Assembly (NCBI RefSeq): GCF_026003995.1 | Contig: NZ_BPIG01000002.1 | Span: 372,001-436,000, forward strand | Length of the DNA stretch: 64,000 nt | Reading direction: 5' to 3' | From: Tepidiforma sp. | GTDB taxonomy: Bacteria > Chloroflexota > Dehalococcoidia > Tepidiformales > Tepidiformaceae | In this document: positions 17,752 through 26,729 of the stretch, piece by piece | Layout of the letters: each line of letters opens with the position of its first letter | Position numbering within the stretch: the stretch's first letter is position 1 | Translations under genes and position numbers: made by a program | The notes under the pieces: generated by a model | Database searches by the model: none | Told to the model about the DNA's origin: nothing | What the model saw: only the letters and a program-made list of their open reading frames with translations

Positions 17752-18537
17752 TTACCCCCGCTCCTCCGCCACCAGCCCCATGATGTTGTAGCCGCTGTCC
17801 ACGTACAGGATGTCCCCCGTCGTCCCGCTCGACATCTCGCTCCCGAGGAACACCGCGGCCTCGCCGACCTGCTCGATCGTCACGTTCCGGTGCAGCGGCG
17901 CGATATCGGCGAACGCCTTCAGGTAGTCGCGGAAGCCCGAAATGCCGCTCGCCGCCAGCGTCCGGATCGGCCCCGCGCTGATCGCGTTCACCCGGATGCC
18001 CTCCGGCCCGAGGTCCCACGCGAGGTAGCGCACCGTCGCTTCCAGCGCCGCCTTCGCCACGCCCATGACGTTGTACTTCGGCGCCACCTTCTGCGACCCG
18101 TAGTACGTCAGCGTGATGATGCTGCCTCCGTTCGGCATCAGCGGCCGCGCCGCCCGCGCCAGCGCCACCAGCGAGTACACCGACACGTTGTGCGCCAGCA
18201 GGAACCCCTCGCGCGAGGTATCGATGAACCGACCCGCGAGGTCCTCCCGGTTCGCGAACGCGATCGCGTGCACCAGCACGTCGATCGTCCCCAGCCGCTC
18301 CTGCGCCGCCGCGAACACCCGCTCGATGTCCTCGTCCTTCGTCACGTCGCACAGCTCGATGAAATCCGCGCCCACGCTCTCCGCGAGCGGCCGCACCCGC
18401 TTCTCGAGGTTCTCCGCCGCGTACGAAAACGCCAGCTTCGCCCCCTCGCGGTGGAACGCCTGCGCGATGCCCCACGCAATCGACTTATCGTTCGCGACGC
18501 CGAAAATCAGCGCTGTCTTGCCATCGAGCTTTCCCAT
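17752..18537 (-). CDS. fabI: Enoyl-[acyl-carrier-protein] reductase (NADH)
   Basis: A 261-residue SDR-type enoyl-ACP reductase, last step of each fatty-acid elongation cycle. FabI signature: [13 protein letters not shown] at the dinucleotide site, [22 protein letters not shown], and the catalytic Y145/Y155 with K162 (Y155-x6-K162). [19 protein letters not shown] region ([16 protein letters not shown]) is also typical. A TACCCT hexamer (antisense at 18546-18551) lies 8 nt before the ATG. Confidence 0.94.
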   Translation of the reverse strand: MGKLDGKTALIFGVANDKSIAWGIAQAFHREGAKLAFSYAAENLEKRVRPLAESVGADFIELCDVTKDEDIERVFAAAQERLGTIDVLVHAIAFANREDLAGRFIDTSREGFLLAHNVSVYSLVALARAARPLMPNGGSIITLTYYGSQKVAPKYNVMGVAKAALEATVRYLAWDLGPEGIRVNAISAGPIRTLAASGISGFRDYLKAFADIAPLHRNVTIEQVGEAAVFLGSEMSSGTTGDILYVDSGYNIMGLVAEERG

Positions 18538-18581
18538 GGCTCGCTAGGGTACGGCCTGCCCAACCGAGGGGGAAGGCGCGC

Positions 18582-18983
18582 TCACCACTGGCCCCACCAG
18601 CGCGCCGGCCGGAGCCGCACGAGCACCATCGCGTCGTGGCCGCCCTTCGCCACCTCCTCCCGCGCGACCGTCTCGCCCCGGTAGTGCGCCCACAGGGCGA
18701 ACCGGTCCTCGAGCCGCAGCGGCTCGATGGCCGCCGGCCCCTCGGCCGTCAGGTAGCGCCAGTCGTCGAGCCACGTCAGCGTCGCCCGGCCGCTCCGCTC
18801 GAGGTTCCGGTGCTTCTGCGAGCCGCGCCCCGTCACGATGTGCGCTTCGCCGTCCCGCCACAGGTACCAGACCGCCGCCGCGTGCGGCCGCCCCTGCCCG
18901 TCCACCGTCCCGAGCACGGCCGTCCGCGGCTCCCCCAGCCGCCCCGCCCACCAGCCCTCAGGCGGCGCTACGAGTTCAGCCAC
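18582..18983 (-). CDS. PPOX-class flavin/F420-dependent protein
   Basis: A 133-residue split-barrel protein of the pyridoxamine-phosphate-oxidase-like superfamily (RTAVLGTVDGQGRPHAAAVWY, then TGRGSQKHRNL and RATLTWLD). Small members of this kind in F420-containing bacteria often bind F420 or heme; flavin type and substrate cannot be told from sequence. Its start overlaps the 3' end of the metallo-hydrolase gene by 16 nt, so the two are co-transcribed. Confidence 0.72.
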   Translation of the reverse strand: MAELVAPPEGWWAGRLGEPRTAVLGTVDGQGRPHAAAVWYLWRDGEAHIVTGRGSQKHRNLERSGRATLTWLDDWRYLTAEGPAAIEPLRLEDRFALWAHYRGETVAREEVAKGGHDAMVLVRLRPARWWGQW

Positions 18984-19612
18984 GTGACATCCCCGCAGAG
19001 GTCAGGCGCGTGCTCGCGGCTCGCGAACACCGCGTACTCCGCCTTGCTCGCCCCGATGGTCGTCGTCGGCCCATGGCCGGGGTACACCACCGTATCGTCC
19101 GGCAGGCGGTACAGCTCCCGCACGATCGAGGCGATCTCCTGCTGCAGCGCCGCGTTGTCCTTCGAGCGGCCCGGCCCGCCGGGGAACAGCGTATCGCCCA
19201 CGAACACACTCTTCCCGCACAGGTAGGCCGTGCTCGCCGGCGTGTGCCCCGGCACGCTCAGCACCCGGAACCGCAGGCTCCCCACCGCGATCTCCTCCCC
19301 GTGGTGCACCGGCACGTCCAGCTGCCCCTCCTTCAGGCCCGGCTCCGCGGGGTCGGCGTACAGCTTCGCGCCGTAGGCCGCCTTCAGCGCATCGATCGCC
19401 GGCGTATGGTCGAAGTGCCCGTGCGTGAGCAGGATCCGCGTCGGCCGGACCCCGGCCGCTTCGGCCGCGGCCATGTTCGCTTCCGGCTCGCCCGGCGCGT
19501 CGATGAACGCTGCCTCCCCGGTCGCCCGGTCCACCACCACGTAGACGTTGTTGCCGTAGCCCGTCGGCCCTCCGATCACGATCTCGAGGTCGCCGTCACG
19601 AATCCGTTCCAT
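18968..19612 (-). CDS. MBL-fold metallo-hydrolase (glyoxalase II-like)
   Basis: A 214-residue metallo-beta-lactamase-fold hydrolase with the di-metal motif THGHFDH, later VPGHTPAS and FVGDTLFPGGPGR, and the final YPGHGPTTT. These fit the YcbL/glyoxalase II subgroup that cleaves thioesters such as S-lactoyl-thiols. The ATG at 19612 has GGGAGGG a few bases upstream. Followed by the PPOX gene with a 16-nt overlap. Confidence 0.85.
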   Translation of the reverse strand: MERIRDGDLEIVIGGPTGYGNNVYVVVDRATGEAAFIDAPGEPEANMAAAEAAGVRPTRILLTHGHFDHTPAIDALKAAYGAKLYADPAEPGLKEGQLDVPVHHGEEIAVGSLRFRVLSVPGHTPASTAYLCGKSVFVGDTLFPGGPGRSKDNAALQQEIASIVRELYRLPDDTVVYPGHGPTTTIGASKAEYAVFASREHAPDLCGDVTWLNS

Positions 19613-19733
19613 CGAACCCTCCCGCGCGTGGTGCCCCCATCCTACCGCGTCCGCTCCCGCCCCCGCGCCGCGACGTCGGCTGACGCCTGCCCCCGGTATC
19701 CTCGCCGCGAACGTCTCGCGAGGAGGTTGCTCG

Positions 19734-19949
19734 ATGCCCGCTGAACCCGAACAGCCCGGCCGGCAGCCCGCCCCGGCGCCTCGAGGCCCCGCGGCGGAGG
19801 ATCCCGCGAACCAGGCCGTCATCTGGTTCGTCGGCCGCCCGATCGGCCCGCTCGTCCGCGGCTCGCGCCCTGCCGCCGGCTCCGGCGACGCAACTGCCGC
19901 CAGCCCGCAGGACGGTCAGCCGGCCGAACCCGGCTCCCCCGAAAGCTGA
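19734..19949 (+). CDS. Small Pro/Ala-rich protein of unknown function
   Basis: A 71-residue protein with a disordered-looking, Pro/Ala/Gly-rich composition and one short hydrophobic stretch (NQAVIWFVGRPIGPLV). No family recognised. It is called because GGAGG at 19722-19726 is well spaced for the ATG and a TATCCT at 19697-19702 could be its -10. Its last 34 nt overlap the 3' end of the kinase-like gene on the opposite strand. Confidence 0.5.
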   Translation: MPAEPEQPGRQPAPAPRGPAAEDPANQAVIWFVGRPIGPLVRGSRPAAGSGDATAASPQDGQPAEPGSPES

Positions 19950-20512
19950 GCGTTCCGCAGCACGTAGGCGGCCTGTCCCGGCGTCCGTAGCCGGTACAGC
20001 CGTGTCCCGGGCCGCCGCAGCGTCTCTAGCGATGCGGCGATGCTGCGGCGGCTCCGCCGGAACGCCGTCAGCCCCCACAGCAGCATCGAATCCCGCGACA
20101 GGAACGTCTGCCGCAGCGTCTCCCGGTTCCCGTTCCACAGCTCCGCGCCCCGGAACGACCGTGACACCGTCCGCCGCGCGAGCCGCCCGTACACCACCGG
20201 GAACGGCAGGTCGAGCCACACCACCGTCTCCGCCCGCGGCAGGATGAGGTCGCGCACCAGCCCGTAGTTCCCTTCGAAAATCCAGCCGCCGCGGTGCTGC
20301 TCCAGCAGCGCCGCTACGGCCGCCCGGAACTCCTCCCGCGAAAGGTCCTGCCAGCCAGGCCGTGCGTGGTAGACCGCGTCGAGTTCGATGACCGGCAGCC
20401 CCAGCCGCTCCCCCAGCGCCCGCGCGAGCGTCGATTTCCCGCTGCCCGACGGCCCGTAGACCGCGACCCGCCGGCCGAACGGCACCGGCCGTTCGGCGCG
20501 CTCAGCCGCCAT
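19916..20512 (-). CDS. P-loop kinase-like ATPase (adenylate kinase / FlaR-like)
   Basis: A 198-residue P-loop protein with Walker A GPSGSGKST near residue 20, LPVIELDAVYH, a WIFEGNY segment and VVWLDLPFP Walker-B-like strand. This is the layout of adenylate-kinase-like proteins often annotated as DNA topology modulation protein FlaR; a small-molecule kinase role is more likely but unproved. It overlaps the start of the hydrolase gene upstream by 11 nt and the + strand small gene at its 3' end. Confidence 0.78.
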   Translation of the reverse strand: MAAERAERPVPFGRRVAVYGPSGSGKSTLARALGERLGLPVIELDAVYHARPGWQDLSREEFRAAVAALLEQHRGGWIFEGNYGLVRDLILPRAETVVWLDLPFPVVYGRLARRTVSRSFRGAELWNGNRETLRQTFLSRDSMLLWGLTAFRRSRRSIAASLETLRRPGTRLYRLRTPGQAAYVLRNAQLSGEPGSAG

Positions 20513-21380
20513 CCGCCTCCCGCGCCAGCGCAGCCATCGCGTCCGTTATTTCCGGCCAGAGCTGCTTCGGCAGGTCGTGCCCCATCCCGGAGAACGTCAG
20601 CAGCCGCGCCCCGGGCACCGCCTCCGCCGTCGCCTGCCCGCCGCTCAGCGTCACGAGCGGGTCGGCCTCCCCGTGGATGACCAGCGTCGGCACGCGCACC
20701 CCGCGCAGCCCCTCCGTCCGGTCGCCCGTCGCGAGGATCGCGACCAGCTGGCGGGCCGTCCCTTCCGGGTAGAAACACCGGTCGTAGTCGCTCGCGATGC
20801 GCGCCCGCAGCTCCGCCTCGTCCGGCGGGTAGCCCGGCGAGCCGATGATCGTCCAGGTCTTCAGCCCTTGCTCGATGGCCGCCTCGCGCGTCGCCGGCGG
20901 AGGCGCCAGCAGCGCCGCCATCGCCTCCGGCTGCGGCTGCCCCACCGCCGGGTTCCCCGTCGTCGACATGATCGACGTCATCGAGCGCACCCGGCCGCCG
21001 TGCCGGATCGCCATGCACTGCACGATCATCCCGCCCATCGAGGCGCCCGCGATGTGCGCCCGTTCGATGCCCAGGTGATCCAGCAGCCCGGCCGCATCGT
21101 CCGCCATGTCCCAGAGCGTGTACGAAGCCGTCGAATGGTCGCCCGCCATCGCCTTCGCGATATCCGGCTGCGGCCCGCCCTCGATCTTCGACGACAGCCC
21201 GACGTCCCGGTTGTCGAACCGGATGACGTAGAACCCCTTCTCCGCGAGCAGGTCACAGAACGCCGGCTCCCAGAGCGTCATTTGCGCGCCGAGCCCCATC
21301 ACCAGCAGCAGCGGCCGGCCGCCCGGGTCGCCGTGCGTCTCGTAGTACAGCTGGAGTCCATTCGAAGGTGCGTACGGCAT
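20502..21380 (-). CDS. Alpha/beta hydrolase
   Basis: A 292-residue alpha/beta hydrolase. Nucleophile elbow GASMGG, an early FDNRDVGLSS segment seen in aclacinomycin-methylesterase-like members, the acid in VIHGEADPLV and the histidine in GMGHDLP. Cytoplasmic, no signal peptide. A TAGAAT hexamer (antisense at 21388-21393) sits 7 nt before the ATG. Divergent from the toxin-antitoxin pair. Substrate unknown. Confidence 0.83.
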   Translation of the reverse strand: MPYAPSNGLQLYYETHGDPGGRPLLLVMGLGAQMTLWEPAFCDLLAEKGFYVIRFDNRDVGLSSKIEGGPQPDIAKAMAGDHSTASYTLWDMADDAAGLLDHLGIERAHIAGASMGGMIVQCMAIRHGGRVRSMTSIMSTTGNPAVGQPQPEAMAALLAPPPATREAAIEQGLKTWTIIGSPGYPPDEAELRARIASDYDRCFYPEGTARQLVAILATGDRTEGLRGVRVPTLVIHGEADPLVTLSGGQATAEAVPGARLLTFSGMGHDLPKQLWPEITDAMAALAREADGG

Positions 21381-21433
21381 GCACGGGATTCTACGCGCGG
21401 CCGCCCCGCCCGCAAGCTCGCGTCCTGCCCTGC

Positions 21434-21439
21434 TACGAT
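21434..21439 (+). promoter_or_regulatory. -10 hexamer TACGAT, leaderless spacing (antitoxin)
   Basis: TACGAT is followed by six nucleotides and the ATG of the antitoxin gene at 21446. No ribosome binding site can exist in such a leader. Antitoxins of this type usually repress their own promoter, and the binding site would overlap this hexamer. Confidence 0.5.
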
Positions 21440-21445
21440 GGACCC

Positions 21446-21730
21446 ATGCCCCGCATCGTCAGCATCACCGAGGCGAAGACCCACCTGTCCGAGCTCATCG
21501 ACGCCGTCGCCCGCGGCGAAGAGGTCGTGATCGCCCGCCGCGGCCGCCCGGTCGCAGCGCTCCGCCCCGCCCCCTCCCCCGAAGAGATCGCGGCCCGCCG
21601 CGCCCGCGGCTTCGGCGCCCTCCGCGGCAAGGTCGTCATCCACGACCCCGACTGGTGGAAACCGCTGAGCGACGACGAGCTGCGCGACTGGTACGGTGAC
21701 GATTTTGCGCCCGGCAGCCCGCCCTCGTGA
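21446..21730 (+). CDS. Phd/YefM-family antitoxin
   Basis: A 94-residue antitoxin. The N-terminus (IVSITEAKTHLSELIDAVARG, then EEVVIARRGRPVAALRP) is the Phd/YefM DNA-binding fold; the C-terminal half would wrap the toxin. Its stop overlaps the GTG of the PIN toxin gene (GTGA), the classical coupled antitoxin-toxin order. Expected to autorepress the pair. Confidence 0.88.
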   Translation: MPRIVSITEAKTHLSELIDAVARGEEVVIARRGRPVAALRPAPSPEEIAARRARGFGALRGKVVIHDPDWWKPLSDDELRDWYGDDFAPGSPPS

Positions 21731-22110
21731 ACTTGCTCGATACGGCGACGCTGCTCTGGGCCGCCACCAGCCCGGGGCTTCTGTCTTCTCGCGCCCGCGA
21801 CCTTCTCTCCAGGGCCGGCAGCGTCCTCGTGGTCAGCCCCGTGACCACGTACGAGCTCGCGCAGAAAGCAGCATTCGGGAAGATCGACCTGGCAGTCCCG
21901 GCTCCCGGCTTCGTGGAAGCCGCCGCCGACCTCCTCGGCGCCGTGTTTCTCCCGGTCGAACAGCGCCACATGGCCGTGCTCGCCGGGCTCCCCTGGCGCC
22001 ACCGCGACCCCTTCGACCGCATCCTCGCCGCGCAGGCGATCGCCGAGGGCCTGGCCATCATCTCGCCCGACGCGCCCTTCGATGCCCTCGGCGCGCCCCG
22101 CGCCTGGTGA
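21727..22110 (+). CDS. VapC-like PIN-domain toxin
   Basis: A 127-residue PIN-domain ribonuclease. Acidic residues of the metal site are visible: D5 (LLDTATLLWA), a Glu in VTTYELAQKA, and the D of WRHRDPFDRILAAQA plus a late D (ISPDAPF). GTG start overlaps the antitoxin stop. Substrate is presumably an RNA, as for VapC proteins that cut tRNA or rRNA, but the target is unknown. The pair is intact. Confidence 0.88.
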   Translation: MNLLDTATLLWAATSPGLLSSRARDLLSRAGSVLVVSPVTTYELAQKAAFGKIDLAVPAPGFVEAAADLLGAVFLPVEQRHMAVLAGLPWRHRDPFDRILAAQAIAEGLAIISPDAPFDALGAPRAW

Positions 22111-22113
22111 CCG

Positions 22114-23277
22114 TCAGCCGTACACCAGGTTCCGGTCGATGAGCGCCCGGCTGATCACCACGCGCTGAATCTGGCTCGTCCCCTCCACGATCATCAGCTG
22201 CCGCGCATCGCGGTAGTGCCGCTCCAGCGGGTGGTCCTTCATGTACCCCTGCGCCCCCAGCACCTGCAGCGCATCGAACGCCACCCGGTTCGCGACCTCC
22301 GTCGCGTACGCCTTCGCAATCGAGAGATGGTGCGCATATTCCCGCGTGTACTTCCCCTGGTCCACCAGCCACGCCGCCTTGTAGACGAGGTTCCGCGCCG
22401 CTTCGATCTGGATCGCCATGTCCGCGAACATGAACTGGATCGCCTCGAAGTCGATCACCGAGCTGCCGAACGCCTTCCGCTCCCGCGCCCACTCCAGCGC
22501 GTAGGCTGCCGCACCCTCCGCCAGCCCCACGCCCCGCGCGCCGACCGTCGGCCGCATCGAGTTCAGCGTCAGCATCGCCACGTTGAACCCCTGCCCCTCG
22601 ACCCCGCCGAGCAGGTTCTCCGCCGGCACCCGCACGTCCTGGAAGCTGAAGTGCGCCGTCGGGACGCTCCGCACGCCCATCTTGTCGTCCGTACGGTCGA
22701 TCCGCACCCCCGGCGCGTGCGCGTCCACCACGAAGGCGCTCACGCCCTTCGCGCCCGGGCCGCCGGTCCGCGCGAACACCGTCAGGTAGTCCGCCACCGT
22801 CCCGCCGGAGATGTACACCTTGTTCCCGTTCAGGATGTAGTCGTCCCCGTCCCGCACCGCGCGCGTCTCGAGGTTCGCCGCATCCGACCCGTGGTCCGGC
22901 TCCGTAAGGCAGAAGGCGGCCTTGGTTTCGCCGCTCGCCAGCCCCGGCAGCCACCGCTGCTGCTGCTCCGGCGTCCCGCCGAAGACGATCGGCCGCGTCG
23001 GAAGCCCGCTCAGCACCAGCATCAGCCCCGCGCCGCACTCGTACTTCGCCACCTCCTCGATGGCCAGGCAGAGCGGCAGGATGCCGTTCCCCGTGCCGCC
23101 CATCGATTCCGGGATCGCCATCCCCAGCAGCCCGGCCTTCTTGAACGCCTCGAAGAAGTCGTGCGGGTACTCGCCCGTCTCATCGACCTCCTTCGCCCGC
23201 GGCGCGATGACCTCGCGCGCAATCCGCCGCGCCGTCTCCTTGATCAGCCGGTGCTCTTCGCTGAGTTCGAAGTCCAT
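22114..23277 (-). CDS. Acyl-CoA dehydrogenase
   Basis: A 387-residue FAD acyl-CoA dehydrogenase. FCLTEPDHGSDAANLET, GNKVYISGG, RKAFGSSVIDFEAIQFMFADM and the C-terminal RQLMIVEGTSQIQR carry the FAD contacts and the catalytic Glu in VEGTS. It oxidises an acyl-CoA to the enoyl-CoA, passing electrons to ETF. The ATG at 23277 has GGAGG shortly upstream. Two enoyl-CoA hydratase-like genes elsewhere in the window could act downstream, though they are not linked. Chain-length specificity unknown. Confidence 0.9.
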   Translation of the reverse strand: MDFELSEEHRLIKETARRIAREVIAPRAKEVDETGEYPHDFFEAFKKAGLLGMAIPESMGGTGNGILPLCLAIEEVAKYECGAGLMLVLSGLPTRPIVFGGTPEQQQRWLPGLASGETKAAFCLTEPDHGSDAANLETRAVRDGDDYILNGNKVYISGGTVADYLTVFARTGGPGAKGVSAFVVDAHAPGVRIDRTDDKMGVRSVPTAHFSFQDVRVPAENLLGGVEGQGFNVAMLTLNSMRPTVGARGVGLAEGAAAYALEWARERKAFGSSVIDFEAIQFMFADMAIQIEAARNLVYKAAWLVDQGKYTREYAHHLSIAKAYATEVANRVAFDALQVLGAQGYMKDHPLERHYRDARQLMIVEGTSQIQRVVISRALIDRNLVYG

Positions 23278-23355
23278 CGGGTCGTGCCTCCTGCAGCCTT
23301 GCCGGGCTATTGAAGCACGCCCCGCCCGAAAAGGCATGGCAGCCGCGCGCCGCCC

Positions 23356-25245
23356 TTACTCCCCCGCGGCCGGCAGCAGCAGCACCGCCAGCGTCCCCCG
23401 CCCCGGCGCCGATTCGAGCCCCACGAAGCCCCCGTGCCGGCGCGCGATGCCGAGCGCCGCCGGCAGCCCCAGCCCCCGCCCCTGGAACCGGGTCGAATGG
23501 AACGGGTCGAACGCCCGCGCCAGCGCTTCGGCATCCATCCCCTCTCCCCCGTCCTCGATGAATACCGCCACGTACCGGCCCGGCGGCGGCTCTGCCGGCT
23601 CCCACCGGTGCGGCCGCCGCGGCTGCAGCGCCCCAGCATCGACGAGCGCCGTCCGCACCTCCACCGCGCCCGGTCCGGCTTCCAGCGCATTGTCGACCAG
23701 GTTCGCCACCGCCTGCGCCAGCCCCTCCGCCTGCCCCGCGACCGGCGGCAGGCTGGCCGCCAGCGCCACGGAGAGCCGCTGCCGTTCGCCGGGCCCGAAC
23801 CGCGCCAGCGCGTCCGCCACGCACGCGTTGACCTCCGCAGTCGAGCCAGGATTGCCCGCTGGCGCCGAGTACGCCCGCAGGTCCTGCACCAGCTGCGCCG
23901 CCTCCCGCGCCACCGCCTGGATCTCCGCCACCGATTCGAGCTGCTCCGCGGTCAGGTTCTCGCCTTTGCTCAGCAGCCACGCGTTCCCGATGACCGCCGT
24001 CAGGTGGTTGTTCAGCCGGTGGGCTACCCCGCCCGAAAGCGCCGCCAGGCTCTCCAGGTGCCGCGCCCGCGCCATCGCCTGCTCCAGCGCCCGCCGCTCC
24101 GTGATGTCGTAGAACGTCGTCACGACCGTCTCGACGTCCCCGCCAGGCCCGCGCTCCAGCGGGCTCGCGCTCACGAGCAGCCACTCCAGCCGGCCGTCGC
24201 CCCGCCTCACCCCCATCACCACCCCGTGCACCGCCTGCCCCGTTCGCAGCGCCTGCTCGGCCGGGAACTCTTCGAACGGCATCGGGCTGCCGTCCTCCCG
24301 CATCGCCTGCCACGTCTCGGCGCTCAGCGTCAGCTCCGCCAGCCGCTCCTGTGCGATGCCGAGGATCGCCAGCGCCGTCGCGTTCGCCACCGGGAACTTC
24401 CGCGCGCGGTCGACCACGATCACGCCCGCGTCCAGCCCTTCCACCAGCCGCCGCCGCTCTTCCTGCTCCTCCAGCGCCAGCATCGCCCGGTGCTCGGCCG
24501 TCACATCGAGGTAGAAGAAGACCTGCCCGAGCACCGCGCCCGCCGCGTCCCGGAGCGGCTGCGTCGTCACCCGGACGTACCGGCCGTCCGATGTCTCGAA
24601 CGTCGCCGCGTAGCTTTGGTCGGGCGTGCTCCGCCACCGGACGTTGAACGCCCGCGCCGCCGCCGGGTCCTTCGCCAGCCCCTCGAGCTTCGCCATCCGC
24701 TCGAGCACCGGCAGCCGCGACCACGCCTCGTCCAGTCCCGACATCTCGAAGAACCGCTCGCTCGCCCGGATGAACCGGCCGTCCATCCCCACCACGATGA
24801 TGCCGAACGGCGACCCCTCGAACTGCGCCTCGAGCAGCCGGCTCGCCTCCTCCAGCTCCCGCCGCGCCCGCACCAGCTCCGTCACGTCCCGGTAGTACCA
24901 GGCGCGCCCGGCACGCCCGTCCCCCAGCGCGATCGGCCGCGAGTGCATCTCCAGCGTCCGCCCGTCCGCCATCTCGACCACCCCCTGCACCTGGCTCACG
25001 CCATCGCCCTTCAGCGCGTCGAGCCCGCGGAGGAACGCCTCCGGGTCGCGCACCAGCCGCGCCGCCGCTTCCCGCGGCGCCTCCCGGCGCGGCAGCCGCA
25101 TCACCTCCTCGCTCAGCCCCCACATCTCCAGGAAAGCCCGGTTCCAGAGCACCGCCCGGCCCTCGGCGTCGACCACGATCATCCCGTCCGGCGCCGCCTC
25201 GAAGGCCCCCCGCAGTAGTTCGACCGCCGCATCCTGCACGTTCAC
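23356..25245 (-). CDS. Multi-PAS sensor histidine kinase, soluble, orphan
   Basis: A 629-residue histidine kinase without membrane segments. Several PAS domains: around 8-120 (APDGMIVVDAEGRAVLWNRAF), 135-250 (SPFGIIVVGMDGRFIRASERF) and 265-380 (AGVIVVDRARKFPVANATA). Then GGVAHRLNNHLTAVIGN with the phospho-acceptor His, N-box NLVDNALEAG, EDGGEGMDAEAL and GRGLGLPAALGIARRHGG. GTG start at 25245 has GGGGGAGG a few bases upstream. No response regulator lies next to it, so its partner is elsewhere. Cytoplasmic location suggests sensing of an internal signal such as redox or a small ligand. Confidence 0.87.
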   Translation of the reverse strand: MNVQDAAVELLRGAFEAAPDGMIVVDAEGRAVLWNRAFLEMWGLSEEVMRLPRREAPREAAARLVRDPEAFLRGLDALKGDGVSQVQGVVEMADGRTLEMHSRPIALGDGRAGRAWYYRDVTELVRARRELEEASRLLEAQFEGSPFGIIVVGMDGRFIRASERFFEMSGLDEAWSRLPVLERMAKLEGLAKDPAAARAFNVRWRSTPDQSYAATFETSDGRYVRVTTQPLRDAAGAVLGQVFFYLDVTAEHRAMLALEEQEERRRLVEGLDAGVIVVDRARKFPVANATALAILGIAQERLAELTLSAETWQAMREDGSPMPFEEFPAEQALRTGQAVHGVVMGVRRGDGRLEWLLVSASPLERGPGGDVETVVTTFYDITERRALEQAMARARHLESLAALSGGVAHRLNNHLTAVIGNAWLLSKGENLTAEQLESVAEIQAVAREAAQLVQDLRAYSAPAGNPGSTAEVNACVADALARFGPGERQRLSVALAASLPPVAGQAEGLAQAVANLVDNALEAGPGAVEVRTALVDAGALQPRRPHRWEPAEPPPGRYVAVFIEDGGEGMDAEALARAFDPFHSTRFQGRGLGLPAALGIARRHGGFVGLESAPGRGTLAVLLLPAAGE

Positions 25246-25319
25246 GCGTCCTCCCCCGCACGGATCGTCAGCAACTCGTGACCGGCCCGGCATCGGGGAA
25301 TTCCCGCACTTTGATCCGC

Positions 25320-26639
25320 TCAGCTCCGCCGCAGCGCCCGCCGCAGCTCCGACCGGTGGTCCGGGTGCGCCACGGCGATGAGCTCTTCCGCCCGCTCCCG
25401 GTCGCTCTTCCCGAACAGCCGCGCCACCCCGTACTCCGTCACGACGTAATCGACGAACTGCCGCGGCACCGTCACCACCGTGCCCGGCGCGTGCTCGGCC
25501 ACGATCCGGCTGACCGTCCCGTCCTTCGCCGCCGCCGGCAGGAGCGTGATGCTCCGCCCGCCCTTCGCGTACATCGCCCCGATGACGAACTCCAGCTGCC
25601 CGCCCGGCCCGCTCCACATCGCCGGCCCGATCGATTCCGCCGCCACCTGCCCCGTCAGGTCGATCGTCATCGCGTTGTTGATCGCCACCATGTTCTCGTG
25701 CGCCGCGATGACCTGGATGTCGTTCGTGTACGCCACGTCCCGCAGTTCGTACACCGGGTTCTCGTGGATGAACTCGAGGTCCCACTCCGTCGTCGCCGAG
25801 AGCGCCGTGGCGACGAACTTCCCCGGGTTCACCGTCTTCCGCGCGCCGGTGATCACGCCCCTCGCGACCAGCTCGTTCAGCCCCGGGATGCTCACCTCGC
25901 TGTGCACCCCGAGGTCGGCCAGCCCGTCGAACGCCCCGGCCCGCGCCAGTGGCAGCGTCGAAAGCCCGGTCCCGATCTGCAGCGTGTCCCCATGCCGCAG
26001 CAGCTCATTGACGTACCCCGCCATCGCCGGGTGGAACGGGTTCGACTCCCGCGCCGCGCGCACCGGCGGCAGCTCGCCGCCCTCCACGAACGCCGCGATC
26101 TCGCTCACGTGAATCCGGTTGTCGCCGCCCGTGCGCGGGTACCCAGCGAATACCTCCGCCAGCACCGTCCGCGCCCGCCGCGCGTAGCTCCCCTTGTTCC
26201 ACACGCTCGTCCCGAAGCTGCAGTAGCCGAACCGGTCCGGCGGCGACACCCCGACGAAGACGACATCGATCGCGAACCGCCCGCCGCCTCGCTCGTCCTC
26301 CCCCTTGAACCGCCGGCTGAACGGGATCGAGACGAAATCCGTCGCCCCGCGCACCATCGAGGCCCGCGCCACCGCCGTGTTGAACAGCTCCACGTGCGTC
26401 CGGAAGGCCGGGTGCCCCGGCTCGTACCAGCCCGGGTCCACGAACGGCGCGCAGGCCAGCACGTCCACGTCGTGCAGTTCCTCCCGCCGCTCCCACAGCG
26501 CCGCGCACAGGTTCGGCGTGATCGCCCCGATCGGGATGACCACCGTGTCGCCCGGCCGCACCAGCTGCGCCGCCTCGGCCGCCGTCATCAGCTTCGCCGC
26601 GTACTCCTCCGGCCAGTCGAGGTAGCGCGAACCCTCCAC
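25320..26639 (-). CDS. Acetyl-CoA hydrolase/transferase family CoA-transferase
   Basis: A 439-residue protein of the acetyl-CoA hydrolase / 4-hydroxybutyrate CoA-transferase family. The C-terminal segments IQVIAAHENMVAINNAMTIDL, AAESIGPAMWSGPGGQLEFV and DYVVTEYGVARLFGKS are diagnostic; the Glu in AAESIG region is probably in the active site. It moves CoA between carboxylic acids. Start GTG at 26639; TATACT (antisense at 26648-26653) ends 8 nt before it. Divergent from the DinB gene. Substrates not predictable. Confidence 0.85.
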   Translation of the reverse strand: MEGSRYLDWPEEYAAKLMTAAEAAQLVRPGDTVVIPIGAITPNLCAALWERREELHDVDVLACAPFVDPGWYEPGHPAFRTHVELFNTAVARASMVRGATDFVSIPFSRRFKGEDERGGGRFAIDVVFVGVSPPDRFGYCSFGTSVWNKGSYARRARTVLAEVFAGYPRTGGDNRIHVSEIAAFVEGGELPPVRAARESNPFHPAMAGYVNELLRHGDTLQIGTGLSTLPLARAGAFDGLADLGVHSEVSIPGLNELVARGVITGARKTVNPGKFVATALSATTEWDLEFIHENPVYELRDVAYTNDIQVIAAHENMVAINNAMTIDLTGQVAAESIGPAMWSGPGGQLEFVIGAMYAKGGRSITLLPAAAKDGTVSRIVAEHAPGTVVTVPRQFVDYVVTEYGVARLFGKSDRERAEELIAVAHPDHRSELRRALRRS

Positions 26640-26729
26640 GGCGGCGGAGTATACGCGCCCCGCCCGCCCCCGCACGGCCGCCGTCTGGCACAATCCCCCC
26701 ACCCCCCCTGCACGCGAGGTCCGCTGTTC

